From Oleidesulfovibrio alaskensis DSM 16109 (lineage in GTDB: Bacteria; Desulfobacterota; Desulfovibrionia; Desulfovibrionales; Desulfovibrionaceae), in NCBI RefSeq assembly GCF_000482745.1, contig NZ_KI519494.1, positions 379,682 to 443,681 on the forward strand: 64,000 nt of DNA, read 5' to 3'. Positions 1-8,103 of this stretch are shown in pieces. The position numbers and the translations under genes were made by a program. The number at the start of each line of letters is the position of its first letter. Positions within the stretch are counted from its first letter, which is position 1. The notes beneath the pieces were generated by a model, which was given only the letters and a program-made list of their open reading frames with translations, made no database searches and had not been told where the DNA came from.

Positions 1-702
1 TTCTGCTTCGGGAGCCGCCGCGTTCTGCTGCGTTCCGGCGGAAGCCTGTTCCAGCAGAGCGTCGATGTCGTCGGCGGAAAGCGGATCACCGTTTTTCTGC
101 GCGGCGGGTGCCTGCGGCTGCTGCGGTGCGGCTGCTGACGCCTGTTCGATGAGCGCATCCAGATCGTCGATGTCGGGCGCGTCCGTTTCATCGCTGGTGC
201 CTGAATCCGGCGCGGCAGGCTGTTCTTTTTGCGCGGTGTCCTGCACCGCTTCGTCCATGGCTCCGTTCAGCAGGGCATCCAGATCATCCAGATCGTCATC
301 CTGCGAGGGTGCGGGAGCACCCACATCGCCCAGAAGATCATCCATGTCAGACATGTCAGGCATCTGCAGTTCTTCGTTGGGGTCGACCACGGGTGAACCT
401 CCTGATGCTGAACCGGCGCTGCCGGCAGAGGGGGCGTCCTGTTCCAGATCATTCAGCAGGGCATCTATATCGTCTTCATCGTCTGCGGGTTTCCTTGCGG
501 ACGGGGTGGTGCCGCTGTCGATCTCCAGATCATCGAAGCCTTCGATGGAATCAAGACCCGCATCGTTATCCAGCAGGTCTTCCAGCTCTTTTTCAAAATC
601 AGCGGCATCGCTGTCCGTACTGCCGGGAACAGATCCTTTTTCGACGATTTCCGTCAGTTCGATGATATCGTCTTCTTCGTGCAGGGGGCCCTGTGGTGAC
701 AT
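1..702 (-). CDS. Acidic protein with FliM-N-like DDIDALL repeats (3' end outside window)
   Basis: The ATG is at 702-700 and the reading frame stays open for 234 codons to the window edge, so the C-terminus is missing. The protein is very acidic and rich in Ala, Pro, Gln and Ser, so probably disordered. It carries repeated short motifs: LEDLLDN, DDIDALLNDL, MDDLLGDV, LDDLDALLNG, LDALIEQAS and LSADDIDALLEQAS. The last resembles the N-terminal CheY-binding peptide of FliM (LSQxEIDALLNG type), but no FliM core domain is visible. It lies upstream of cytochrome c3 in the same orientation, separated from it by a hairpin terminator. The family was not recognised; any link to chemotaxis is inference from the motif only. 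Confidence 0.7.
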   Translation of the reverse strand, partial: MSPQGPLHEEDDIIELTEIVEKGSVPGSTDSDAADFEKELEDLLDNDAGLDSIEGFDDLEIDSGTTPSARKPADDEDDIDALLNDLEQDAPSAGSAGSASGGSPVVDPNEELQMPDMSDMDDLLGDVGAPAPSQDDDLDDLDALLNGAMDEAVQDTAQKEQPAAPDSGTSDETDAPDIDDLDALIEQASAAAPQQPQAPAAQKNGDPLSADDIDALLEQASAGTQQNAAAPEAE

Positions 703-819
703 GGCGTACCTTCAATCTGAGGTTGAGGGTATCCGTCCGGCTGCCGGAGCGCCGCGGAGCGGAAAACAGCAACAATCTGTATCGTCAAAAAGATAAGCAT
801 ACATCGCGCCGTAACGCAA

Positions 820-843
820 GAGGCCGCCCTTTCGGGCGGCCTC
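820..843 (-). terminator. Hairpin terminator after cytochrome c3
   Basis: A perfect 10-bp stem (GAGGCCGCCC / GGGCGGCCTC) with a 4-nt loop lies 24 bases beyond the cytochrome c3 stop codon. The U-run is poor, so termination efficiency is uncertain. Confidence 0.65.
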
Positions 844-867
844 GAACAAGCAAATCCGGACCAGTGC

Positions 868-1260
868 CTAGGGGTGGCACTTGGACTTTTTGCAACCGGT
901 CAGTTCCTTTTTCAGGTCCTTGTCGCTGCCTGCAGCTTCAAGGTGGCAGGACATACAGGTGGCAACAGTGGTGGCCTTTCTGTCGTGGATGATTTTGTAG
1001 TAAGAATGGACAGACTTGTCCTTCTTGTCAAAAACATCGTGACAGCCGGCGGTGGCACACTTGGCAAGATTTTCCTTGCCGTCAACGGGGTGGTGGCAGT
1101 CGGCGCACTGGTAGCTGGAGTGGCTGGAGTGGTTGAAGATCACCGGCATTTTGGTGTTTTCCATCTTCAGACCGTCGGCAGGTGCTTCCGCGGCGATGAC
1201 GGGCAGCGCAAAAGCGGCTACCAGTGCCAGCACCATTACGGCAAACAGCGATTTCCTCAT
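868..1260 (-). CDS. Periplasmic tetraheme cytochrome c3 (type I)
   Basis: The product is a small periplasmic electron carrier (130 aa precursor) that in sulfate reducers accepts electrons from periplasmic hydrogenases and formate dehydrogenases and passes them to membrane redox complexes. An N-terminal Sec signal peptide (MRKSLFAVMVLALVAAFA, cleavage near AAEAP) is followed by four heme attachment sites: CADCH, CATAGCH, CMSCH and CKKSKCH. The alternating CX2CH and CX4CH spacing is typical of the family, with a His pair after the first site. The start at 1260 is chosen over a longer frame because a strong ribosome binding site (GAAGGAGG at 1271-1278) precedes it and the signal peptide begins there. 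It is a monocistronic unit with its own promoter and terminator. Confidence 0.96.
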   Translation of the reverse strand: MRKSLFAVMVLALVAAFALPVIAAEAPADGLKMENTKMPVIFNHSSHSSYQCADCHHPVDGKENLAKCATAGCHDVFDKKDKSVHSYYKIIHDRKATTVATCMSCHLEAAGSDKDLKKELTGCKKSKCHP

Positions 1261-1304
1261 AACTGTGATACCTCCTTCACAAGGTATGTTAAATAATTTG
1301 GGCA

Positions 1305-1333
1305 ATCCTAGAGCTACACCCCACTTCTGTCAA
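1305..1333 (-). promoter_or_regulatory. Sigma-70 promoter of cytochrome c3
   Basis: On the minus strand TTGACA (1333-1328) is followed after exactly 17 bases by TAGGAT (1310-1305). The -10 element lies about 45 bases upstream of the start codon. A perfect -35 box is consistent with the high expression expected of cytochrome c3. Confidence 0.7.
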
Positions 1334-1502
1334 GCAGGGGCGCTGGTTAGCAAAGGGTCTGCGCGTGAAAAAAAGTGCAAGCGACCTTGCGGGGCATGAC
1401 CTGCGCTGTGCCCGCGGGGGGCAGATGCGCGTACCTGCGGCGGGCACAGCGCAGGCTGCATTGCGCGGCGTGCAAAGCGCAGATGCCTGCGCCGTGTCCG
1501 GC

Positions 1503-3410
1503 TCAGCGGTATTTTTTCATGTATCCGCGGGGTGTCACCATGTTGCCCCGTATTATTCTGGTGGTGCTGTTGCCTATGATCACAATGGAGAGCATGTCCA
1601 CCTGCGCCGGTTCGAAAACCGACAGAGGGGCAACCGAAACAGCCTGTTCCGGCCTGTTGGCCTGCCGTACCAGTCCGACAGGTGTTTCGGGCTGTCTGTA
1701 GCGGCGGGCCGTTTCCAGCGCATGCTCCAGCTGCCAGTCGCGTTTTTTTGAGCGCGGGTTGTACAGCACCACAACGAAATCAGCTTCCAGTGCGTTTTGC
1801 AGGCGCTTTTCGATAACTTCCCAGGGGGTGAGCAGGTCACTCAGGCTGATGCAGGCGAAATCGTGCATCAGCGGTGCGCCCAGCAGCGCCGCAGCCGCAG
1901 AAAGTGCAGGCACTCCTGCGATGACGTGCACGGGCAGATAGGCGTCCATTTCTTCGATCAGTTCATAGATAAGTCCGGCCATGGCATAAATGCCGGGATC
2001 GCCGGAGCACACCACTGCCGTGGCCCTGCCGGAAAGAGCAGTTTCAATGGCCTTGGCGCAGCGTTCCATTTCGCCCATCATGCCCGTGGCAATGATTTCG
2101 CGTCCGGCAAGAATATCGTCCGGCACCAGTTCAACATAGCGGGTGTACCCTGCTATGACTTCTGAAGCCCGCAATGCGTCCGCAGCCTGCGGGGTGAGCA
2201 GCTGCGGGTCTCCGGGGCCCAGACCGACGATGTAAAGAGGTGCGGGGTGCATGGTGTATTGCTCCTGTGCCACGGCAGCGGTCACGTCGCCGTCGGCTGC
2301 TTTGGGTATGATAAGATGTGCCGCGGCATGCTGTGTGCAGCGGCATTCATTGTTTGTCCGCGCTGCCAGCAGGGCGGCAGCCTCCGCCACGGAAGGGGTG
2401 CCCACGGCTTTCAGCGGTCTGGACGACGGGTTGGGTACCGCAATTGCGGCCAGTGCGGCAGAGGAAAAAAAGATAACGGGCACCCCCAGCCTGCGGGAGG
2501 CCTCGTGCATGGCCGGTTCAGCCCGTTTAGCCTCCACGCTTGCCAGCGATGCCAGTGCCAGCGGAGTGATGTCATGCGCTTCCAGCAGCCGCAGCAGGTG
2601 TTCAGCCGCTCTTGGCGCGGGCACGTTTTTGCGGCAGCCCAGACCTGCATGAAGAATGCGCGGATGCAGTACCAGCCTGTCTGCAGGAGCGCGCCGGGCA
2701 GCCGATGCATGGATTGTCACCAGTACGGAGGGTAGTGCCGCGTACCGGTTGTCCAGACTGTGTTCGTCGGTGTGAATGAACAGGCCGCAGGGGTGATTTT
2801 TCAGCTTCAGCAGGTCGTGGCGGTCGGCAACGGCCACCTGCCGCCCTTCCAGCAGTGCGGCGTTGACGTGCCGTACTGCGGTCAGCCGGGCTATGGCCAT
2901 GTTGTTTTCCGCCGCCAGCAGATCGAGTGACGGCAGTCCTTCGGTATCAGTGGCGGTGGTGATGACAGGTGTGCCGCCGGTCATGGCGGCTATGCGGCAG
3001 GCAAGGGCGTTTGCTCCGCCGAGATGTCCCGAGAGCAGGCTGACGGCGTGGAGCCCCTGCTGGTCCAGCACCACCACGGCGGGGTCGCGGTCTTTGCCCT
3101 GCAGCAGCGGCGCTATGCTGCGCACGGCTATGCCGCATGCCGCGATAAAAATCAGACCGTCATAAACAGAAAACGCATGCCGCACGGCATCGGCAAGCCG
3201 GAGAAAACGCTCTGTGCGGGGGGCGGTTGTGCTGTCTGCAAGACCGGCAAGCCGGTGCGGCAGAAACAGGTCTGCCTGCAGATGCGGGCAGAGCCGCGCG
3301 GCCAGCTGTATTCCCTGAGGAGTCAGTGCAAAAACACACAGCCGTGACGTATGTGTGCCGCCGGAATCTGTGCCGGAGACGTCGTGCAGGGAACGGGGTG
3401 TGCTGTTCAT
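1503..3410 (-). CDS. CbiG-CbiH fusion: cobalt-precorrin-5A hydrolase / cobalt-precorrin-3 C17-methyltransferase
   Basis: This bifunctional enzyme of anaerobic cobalamin ring synthesis has 635 aa. Residues about 20-385 are CbiG-like: an N-terminal part with the AACGIAVRSIAPLL stretch, a middle region with LSGHLGGANALA, and a C-terminal part containing GLGCRKN and ASLASVEAKR. Residues from about 392 are a SAM-dependent C17-methyltransferase starting YIVGLGPGDP and containing CSGDPGIYAM. The same open frame runs upstream to 3590, but that extension crosses the hemL terminator and the 3' end of hemL, so the ATG at 3410 is preferred; its ribosome binding site is weak. Separate CbiG and CbiH proteins are more usual. 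It sits between cytochrome c3 and hemL, so tetrapyrrole genes cluster here. Confidence 0.9.
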   Translation of the reverse strand: MNSTPRSLHDVSGTDSGGTHTSRLCVFALTPQGIQLAARLCPHLQADLFLPHRLAGLADSTTAPRTERFLRLADAVRHAFSVYDGLIFIAACGIAVRSIAPLLQGKDRDPAVVVLDQQGLHAVSLLSGHLGGANALACRIAAMTGGTPVITTATDTEGLPSLDLLAAENNMAIARLTAVRHVNAALLEGRQVAVADRHDLLKLKNHPCGLFIHTDEHSLDNRYAALPSVLVTIHASAARRAPADRLVLHPRILHAGLGCRKNVPAPRAAEHLLRLLEAHDITPLALASLASVEAKRAEPAMHEASRRLGVPVIFFSSAALAAIAVPNPSSRPLKAVGTPSVAEAAALLAARTNNECRCTQHAAAHLIIPKAADGDVTAAVAQEQYTMHPAPLYIVGLGPGDPQLLTPQAADALRASEVIAGYTRYVELVPDDILAGREIIATGMMGEMERCAKAIETALSGRATAVVCSGDPGIYAMAGLIYELIEEMDAYLPVHVIAGVPALSAAAALLGAPLMHDFACISLSDLLTPWEVIEKRLQNALEADFVVVLYNPRSKKRDWQLEHALETARRYRQPETPVGLVRQANRPEQAVSVAPLSVFEPAQVDMLSIVIIGNSTTRIIRGNMVTPRGYMKKYR

Positions 3411-3432
3411 GATGTTGCCGTGCGCAAAGGTG

Positions 3433-3465
3433 AAAAAAGCCGGAGCACCGTTCAGGCGCTCCGGC
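3433..3465 (-). terminator. Intrinsic terminator of hemL
   Basis: On the minus strand a GCCGGAGC / GCTCCGGC stem is followed directly by six T residues (3438-3433). It lies 47 bases after the hemL stop codon and separates hemL from the CbiG-CbiH gene. Confidence 0.8.
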
Positions 3466-3511
3466 AGCATAGCATTGTTGCGGGGGCGGGACCATACCCG
3501 CAGGAGTTGCC

Positions 3512-4780
3512 CTAGAAGGTGACGTTGCGCACTGCTGCGAGCATGGCCGCAAAGTCGTCTTCGGTGTGGGCCAGCGACACCATGGCGCATTCAAAACCGG
3601 ACGGGGCAAGGTAGATGCCCTGATCACGCATCTGCTGGTAAAAGCGGGTGTAGAGCGTGCCGTCGGCTTTTTTGGCGCTGTCATAGTCAGTCACCGGTTC
3701 TTCGGTGAAGAAGATGGTGAACATGGAGGCCAGACGGTTGACTGTCACGGGTACGCCCTTGGCCTTGAGAATGGCTTCTATTTCAGAAGCAAGCGCGTCC
3801 ACACGTTTTTCCAGTGCGGGATAGTCGGCTTTTTTCAGTTCAGCCAGCGTGGCGATACCTGCGGCCATGGCCACAGGGTTGCCTGCCAGAGTGCCGGCCT
3901 GATACACATCGCCGCAGGGAGCGATGCGCTCCATTATCTCGCGTCTGCCGCCATAGGCGCCCACGGGCATGCCGCCGCCGATGATTTTGCCCAGTGTGGT
4001 CAGGTCGGGGGTGATGCCGAAATACTGCTGTGCCCCGCCGTAGGACAGCCGGAAGCCGGTGATGACCTCGTCGAAGATAAGCAGCGCGCCGTAGCGGTCG
4101 CACAGATCGCGCAATCCCTGCAGAAAACCGGCGGCGGGCCGTACCAGTCCCATATTGCCCGCCATGGGCTCCACGATGACTGCGGCGATGTCTGCGCCGT
4201 GGTTTTCAAACAGGGCTTTTACGCGTTCAAGGTTGTTGTAGGGGGCCAGCAGGGTGTCCGCCACCACTGTGTCGGGCACGCCGGGGGTTCCCGGAATGGA
4301 AAGCGTTGCCACTCCGGAACCTGCGCTGGCCAGAAAAGCATCGCCGTGGCCGTGGTAGCAGCCCTCAAATTTAATCAGTTTGTTGCGGCCGGTGTAGCCG
4401 CGCGCAAGGCGCAGGGCAGACATGGTGGCTTCTGTGCCGGAGCTGACCATGCGTACCATCTCAATGCTGGGCACGGCGTCCACCACGGCTTCTGCAAGGC
4501 GGATTTCGTCTTCGCAGGGTGCGCCGAAACTCGACCCCTTGTCCACGGCTTCGTGGATGGCCTTGTTGACGGCGGGGTGGGCATGGCCCAGCAGCAGCGG
4601 CCCCCACGATTCCACAAAGTCGATGTATTCTCTGCCGTCAACGCTGTACAGCTTGCTGCCCTGCCCGCGTTCTACAAACACGGGGGCGCTGTCTACGCTC
4701 AGACAGGCGCGCACGGGGCTGTTCACCCCGCCGGGAATAAGTTTCTGGGCGCGTTCGAAAAGATTTCTGGAACGTTCCAT
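3512..4780 (-). CDS. hemL: Glutamate-1-semialdehyde 2,1-aminomutase
   Basis: This PLP enzyme converts glutamate-1-semialdehyde to 5-aminolevulinate, the C5-route entry to all tetrapyrroles. The 422 aa length is normal for the family. Family features are clear: the N-terminal PGGVNSPVRA motif, the GTEATMSALRLAR cofactor-phosphate region, YHGHGD, FDEVITGFR and the TTLGKIIGGGMPVGA segment, whose Lys forms the Schiff base. The ATG at 4780 has AAGGATACC upstream. The gene follows a siroheme decarboxylase subunit in the same direction with a 56-bp gap, so heme synthesis steps are probably co-expressed. Confidence 0.97.
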   Translation of the reverse strand: MERSRNLFERAQKLIPGGVNSPVRACLSVDSAPVFVERGQGSKLYSVDGREYIDFVESWGPLLLGHAHPAVNKAIHEAVDKGSSFGAPCEDEIRLAEAVVDAVPSIEMVRMVSSGTEATMSALRLARGYTGRNKLIKFEGCYHGHGDAFLASAGSGVATLSIPGTPGVPDTVVADTLLAPYNNLERVKALFENHGADIAAVIVEPMAGNMGLVRPAAGFLQGLRDLCDRYGALLIFDEVITGFRLSYGGAQQYFGITPDLTTLGKIIGGGMPVGAYGGRREIMERIAPCGDVYQAGTLAGNPVAMAAGIATLAELKKADYPALEKRVDALASEIEAILKAKGVPVTVNRLASMFTIFFTEEPVTDYDSAKKADGTLYTRFYQQMRDQGIYLAPSGFECAMVSLAHTEDDFAAMLAAVRNVTF

Positions 4781-4836
4781 GATGCGGTATCCTTGTCATG
4801 CCCGCGATTGTGCAACCGCGGATTTGCTCCTCCGCG

Positions 4837-5313
4837 CTAGAAATAGGTCATGGAGGTTTTTTTCAGTTCTTTCAGGCTGTTCAATACAGCATATTCTTCC
4901 AGCGCAGTTTCTTTGCGCAGGGTGTCAATCACTTCAAGATATTCGTTTTCGTGCCGCCCGTGGATCATGGTGTACAGCGTGTAAGGCCAGTCCGGCGCGG
5001 TACTGGGGCGGTAGTAGACATGCGATATGAGCCGGTGCTCGGCGGCCTGTCTGCCCACTTCGTCCACGGTGTCTTTGTCGACAATCCATGTTACCATGGC
5101 GTTGTGCGTGTAGCCTGCCTTCTGGTGCTTAAGGCTGGCGCCGAAACGGCGGATGGAGCCTTCTTCCTTCATGCGGCGCAGCAGAGCAAGCACTGTCTGC
5201 TCGTCGGTGCCTGTCTGTTCGGCGATATCGGCATACGGCGTTGCGCTGTCCGGCAGGTTCTTCTGCACAATGCGCAGAATGGCGCGCTCGGTGTCTGTAA
5301 AAGTCTGAGCCAT
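4837..5313 (-). CDS. ahbB: Siroheme decarboxylase subunit (Lrp/AsnC-like)
   Basis: The protein has 158 aa with an Lrp/AsnC-type winged helix at residues about 8-55 and an AsnC-like alpha/beta domain behind it. The RRFGASLKHQKAGY and NAMVTW stretches are those of the AhbA/AhbB family, whose two subunits decarboxylate siroheme to didecarboxysiroheme in the alternative heme pathway of sulfate reducers; older annotation calls such proteins transcriptional regulators. Position directly upstream of hemL supports the enzyme role. Assignment as beta rather than alpha subunit is uncertain, and no partner subunit is encoded in the window. The start at 5313 has GAGGA eight bases upstream. Confidence 0.82.
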   Translation of the reverse strand: MAQTFTDTERAILRIVQKNLPDSATPYADIAEQTGTDEQTVLALLRRMKEEGSIRRFGASLKHQKAGYTHNAMVTWIVDKDTVDEVGRQAAEHRLISHVYYRPSTAPDWPYTLYTMIHGRHENEYLEVIDTLRKETALEEYAVLNSLKELKKTSMTYF

Positions 5314-5470
5314 CTCGCGTCCTCGTGATAGGGTTGCGGTTCACGCTGTTGATACCTGTTCAGGCGCGGTGTTGCAACCATGCAGCCGCACTTGAGCCCG
5401 GACGCTGTTTGCAGTATGTGCCGTGTGCGTGGCACCGCCGCTGCATAACTCTGCAAAAACGGGGAGACCC
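5314..5470. promoter_or_regulatory. Divergent promoter region between ahbB-hemL and gpsA
   Basis: This 157-bp gap separates divergent transcription units. On the minus strand TTGCAA and TATCAA are 17 bases apart; on the plus strand TTGAGC and TATGTG are 17 bases apart. Both are imperfect matches, so the assignments are tentative. Confidence 0.35.
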
Positions 5471-6463
5471 ATGAAAATAGCCGTAGCCGGAGGCGGAAGC
5501 TGGGGGAGCGCTCTTGCCCATCTGCTGGCCGCCAATGCCTGTGACGTGACGCTGCTGGTGCGCGATGCCGTACAGGCCCGCCGTATCAATGCCGACCATG
5601 TGAATCCCGATTATCTGCCGGATGTGGTGCTGCACAGTTCTGTGCGGGCCACTGTGGATGATGCCGAAGCGCTGGATGGTGCCGGTCTGCTGCTGATGGC
5701 CGTGCCGTGCCAGCATTTTCGCAAGGTGCTGCAAAGATTGCGGCCGCTGCTGCCGCCGGAGCCGGTTGTGGTGTGCGCCAACAAGGGCATAGAGGTGGAA
5801 AATCTGTGCACGGTTTCAGAGGTTGTGGCGCAGGAGCTGGAAGGCACCGGCCACACTTTTGCCATGCTTTCCGGACCGTCTTTTGCCGCCGAAGTCATGC
5901 GCGATATGCCCACCGCGGTGGTGCTGGGCTGCAGGGATGCCGCCACAGGACGCCGGCTGCGTCATATTTTTTCGTACGGGCTGTTCCGCACGTATTCCAG
6001 CACGGACGTACGCGGAGTGGAGCTGGGCGGGGCGGTTAAAAACGTCATCGCCATTGCGGTCGGTCTGGCAGACGGGCTGGGGTTCGGCCATAATGCCCGT
6101 GCGGCGCTCATCACCCGCGGGCTGGCAGAAATGAGCCGTCTGGGTGTGGCCATGGGCGCGCGGGCTTCCACGTTTATGGGGTTGTCCGGCATGGGCGATC
6201 TGGTGCTGACCTGCACCGGAGACCTTTCCCGTAACAGGCAGGTGGGGTTGAAGCTTGCGCAGGGCATGACTCTGGAAGAGGTGACCAGAAGCATGCGCAT
6301 GGTGGCGGAAGGCGTGAAGACCACCGAGGCCGTGCACACTCTGGCGGCGCGGCTGCAGGTTGATCTGCCCATTACTTCGGCCATGTATGATGTGCTGCAC
6401 AGCGGTAAAAATCCGCGTGATGCCGTGCGCGAACTGATGAGCAGGGAGCTCAAGGAAGAGTAG
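5471..6463 (+). CDS. gpsA: NAD(P)H-dependent glycerol-3-phosphate dehydrogenase
   Basis: The 330 aa cytoplasmic enzyme reduces dihydroxyacetone phosphate to sn-glycerol 3-phosphate for phospholipid synthesis. The N-terminal Rossmann motif is GGGSWGSALAHLLA. Further family signatures are CANKGIE, LSGPSFAAEV and the C-terminal substrate-binding region with GGAVKNVIAIAVG and GMGDLVLTCTG. The ATG at 5471 is preferred over a longer frame because the dinucleotide-binding strand begins there and GGGGAGA precedes it. It is a single gene transcribed away from ahbB-hemL. Confidence 0.96.
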   Translation: MKIAVAGGGSWGSALAHLLAANACDVTLLVRDAVQARRINADHVNPDYLPDVVLHSSVRATVDDAEALDGAGLLLMAVPCQHFRKVLQRLRPLLPPEPVVVCANKGIEVENLCTVSEVVAQELEGTGHTFAMLSGPSFAAEVMRDMPTAVVLGCRDAATGRRLRHIFSYGLFRTYSSTDVRGVELGGAVKNVIAIAVGLADGLGFGHNARAALITRGLAEMSRLGVAMGARASTFMGLSGMGDLVLTCTGDLSRNRQVGLKLAQGMTLEEVTRSMRMVAEGVKTTEAVHTLAARLQVDLPITSAMYDVLHSGKNPRDAVRELMSRELKEE

Positions 6464-6508
6464 GGCGCCGGATACGGATTGCTGCCGTGCTGCATTGCCC
6501 GCCGCGGG

Positions 6509-6808
6509 TTACAGCGCGCGGCTGAGCGCCATGATAACCACGCCGCTGAGCATGGCTGCCAGCACATTGCCGGTCAGGCGCATGCAGGCGATGGTGCAGG
6601 CGGAGGCAAACCACCCCCAGGGGCCGAGGCTGACCGAGGCTGGCACCACAATGGACAGCAGTATGGTGCCCGGCAGTGCATCCATGAACCGGCGCGCCCT
6701 GCCGGTATCCGGAAGTTTGCCTGCCAGCAGCAGCCCACCGAGGCGCAGGGCGTAGGTGGCTGCCGCAGCCAGTATGACGGCCAGAAAGGCCGCGGTGTTT
6801 TCCGTCAT
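6509..6808 (-). CDS. azlD: AzlD-type branched-chain amino acid transport subunit
   Basis: This small integral membrane protein (99 aa) has about four hydrophobic segments. AzlD proteins pair with AzlC to export branched-chain amino acids. The ATG at 6808 overlaps the azlC stop by four bases (ATGA), the usual coupling for this gene pair. The segments TYALRLGG and FMDALPGTILLSIV are typical of the family. The substrate is inferred from the family. Confidence 0.88.
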   Translation of the reverse strand: MTENTAAFLAVILAAAATYALRLGGLLLAGKLPDTGRARRFMDALPGTILLSIVVPASVSLGPWGWFASACTIACMRLTGNVLAAMLSGVVIMALSRAL

Positions 6809-7602
6809 GTCTGCTTTCTGTCCTTTCCCGCCGCGTGTGCGGGCATCAGCGCGGCGCACAGGGCGCCGCTCAGGCCTCCGGCGGGTATGTACCATTTGCT
6901 GCCGGGAACAGCCTGTTCCACAACCAGAGCCACGGCCGCGGCAGTCAGCCACGGCAGCAGGTCTCTGCCGCCCCGCCAGAAGCTGCACAGCAGTGCGGTG
7001 AACACGGCTGTAAACGCGAAATCAAGCCCCAGACGCTCGGGGTTGCCCAGCAACGCCCCCACCTGATTGCCGAACAGCGAACCGGCACACCATGCCATCA
7101 GAATGCACAGGCCGCCGCCGAGCATGAAGTATGTGTCCACGGGACGCTTTGAGGCCGCAGCCAGCGTGACGGCCCAGTTTTCGTCGGTGACCAGATGCAT
7201 GACAAGAGCCTTGTGGGTCAGTGTGGTTCCGGCAAAAAGCTGACGCAGTGATGCCCCGATGAGCAGATAGCGTGTGTTGATCACCAGAACCGCCAGCGCT
7301 ATTTCCGCCACCGGCAGGGGCGGTTGCCACATATCCACCATGACAAACTGTGCAGACCCGGCAAAGATGGTCAGGTTCATGAACAGCAGCTGCCCCCAGC
7401 CGATACCTTTCTGGGCTGCCAGCAGGCCGAAAACGCTGCCGTAAGCGGCTACGCTGGCCGCCACGACGAGGTTGGCGGCAAAGCCTTTTTGCAGCTGGGA
7501 AAACGAAGCGGGCAGCGGGGATGAAGGGGATGGCGGGGATGAAGGCTGCAACGGATATCCTTCCGTGTGTATGTATTGGCAGAAAAAAGTCTGCCGCGGC
7601 AT
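6805..7602 (-). CDS. azlC: AzlC-type branched-chain amino acid exporter subunit
   Basis: A multi-spanning membrane protein of up to 265 aa. A Pro/Ser-rich N-terminus precedes AANLVVAASVAAYGSVFGLLA, FAGSAQFVMVDMW and NTRYLLIGASL, which are characteristic of AzlC family exporters. It is translationally coupled to azlD through a 4-bp overlap. The true start is uncertain: no good ribosome binding site precedes 7602, and the first 30 residues look non-conserved, so a downstream start is possible. Confidence 0.88.
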   Translation of the reverse strand: MPRQTFFCQYIHTEGYPLQPSSPPSPSSPLPASFSQLQKGFAANLVVAASVAAYGSVFGLLAAQKGIGWGQLLFMNLTIFAGSAQFVMVDMWQPPLPVAEIALAVLVINTRYLLIGASLRQLFAGTTLTHKALVMHLVTDENWAVTLAAASKRPVDTYFMLGGGLCILMAWCAGSLFGNQVGALLGNPERLGLDFAFTAVFTALLCSFWRGGRDLLPWLTAAAVALVVEQAVPGSKWYIPAGGLSGALCAALMPAHAAGKDRKQT

Positions 7603-7652
7603 GAGCGGACAAGAGCATGCTGCGGCAGGCGATTATCGCAGCGGGACAGCTG

Positions 7653-8051
7653 TCAGCTGCCGGCCATGAACTGCATCCATACCGTGCGTTGCCGCGGACC
7701 GTCAAATTCGCAGAAATACACTTTCTGCCATGTTCCCAGCATGATGTCACCGTCTTCAACAATAAGCATCTGTCCGCACCCGAACATGCCTGATTTGATG
7801 TGCGCGTCGGAATTGCCTTCGGCGTGGCGATAGTCGCCATGCCGCGGAACGAGCTTGTTCATGTTTGCGGTGATATCGCGCGCGACATCCGGATCGGCCC
7901 CTTCATTTACTGTTATGGCGCCGGTGGTGTGAGGGCAGTATACAAGCAGCGCCCCATGGCGCCAGCCCTGTTCGCCTGCCAGTCTGCGGATGTGGGCGGT
8001 GATGTCTACAAGCTCTTCGCGGCGGTGTGTCTGAACGTGGAATGTTATCAA
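7653..8051 (-). CDS. YjbQ / UPF0047 family protein
   Basis: A 132 aa cytoplasmic protein of the YjbQ fold; some members have weak thiamine-phosphate synthase activity but the physiological role is unsettled. Family hallmarks are visible: HTTGAITVNE, the GNSDAHIK segment with a metal-binding His, and the C-terminal LGTWQKVYFCEFDGPR. A TTG start at 8051 is chosen because AAGGA lies eight bases upstream and the conserved ITFHVQT strand begins there. It follows the peptide-binding protein gene in the same direction. Confidence 0.88.
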   Translation of the reverse strand: MITFHVQTHRREELVDITAHIRRLAGEQGWRHGALLVYCPHTTGAITVNEGADPDVARDITANMNKLVPRHGDYRHAEGNSDAHIKSGMFGCGQMLIVEDGDIMLGTWQKVYFCEFDGPRQRTVWMQFMAGS

Positions 8052-8103
8052 AACAGAATCCTTGTGTGATTTCGCCCCGCTGCGGCTGCTGTGTTGCGGC
8101 CGG

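Noticed and set aside
889..910. TGGCAC...TTGC resembling a sigma-54 site
   Set aside because: The spacer between the two elements is 9 bases instead of 5 and it lies inside the cytochrome c3 coding region.
3411..3590. N-terminal extension of the CbiG-CbiH frame
   Set aside because: It would read through the hemL terminator and the 3' end of hemL, and the extra residues match nothing.
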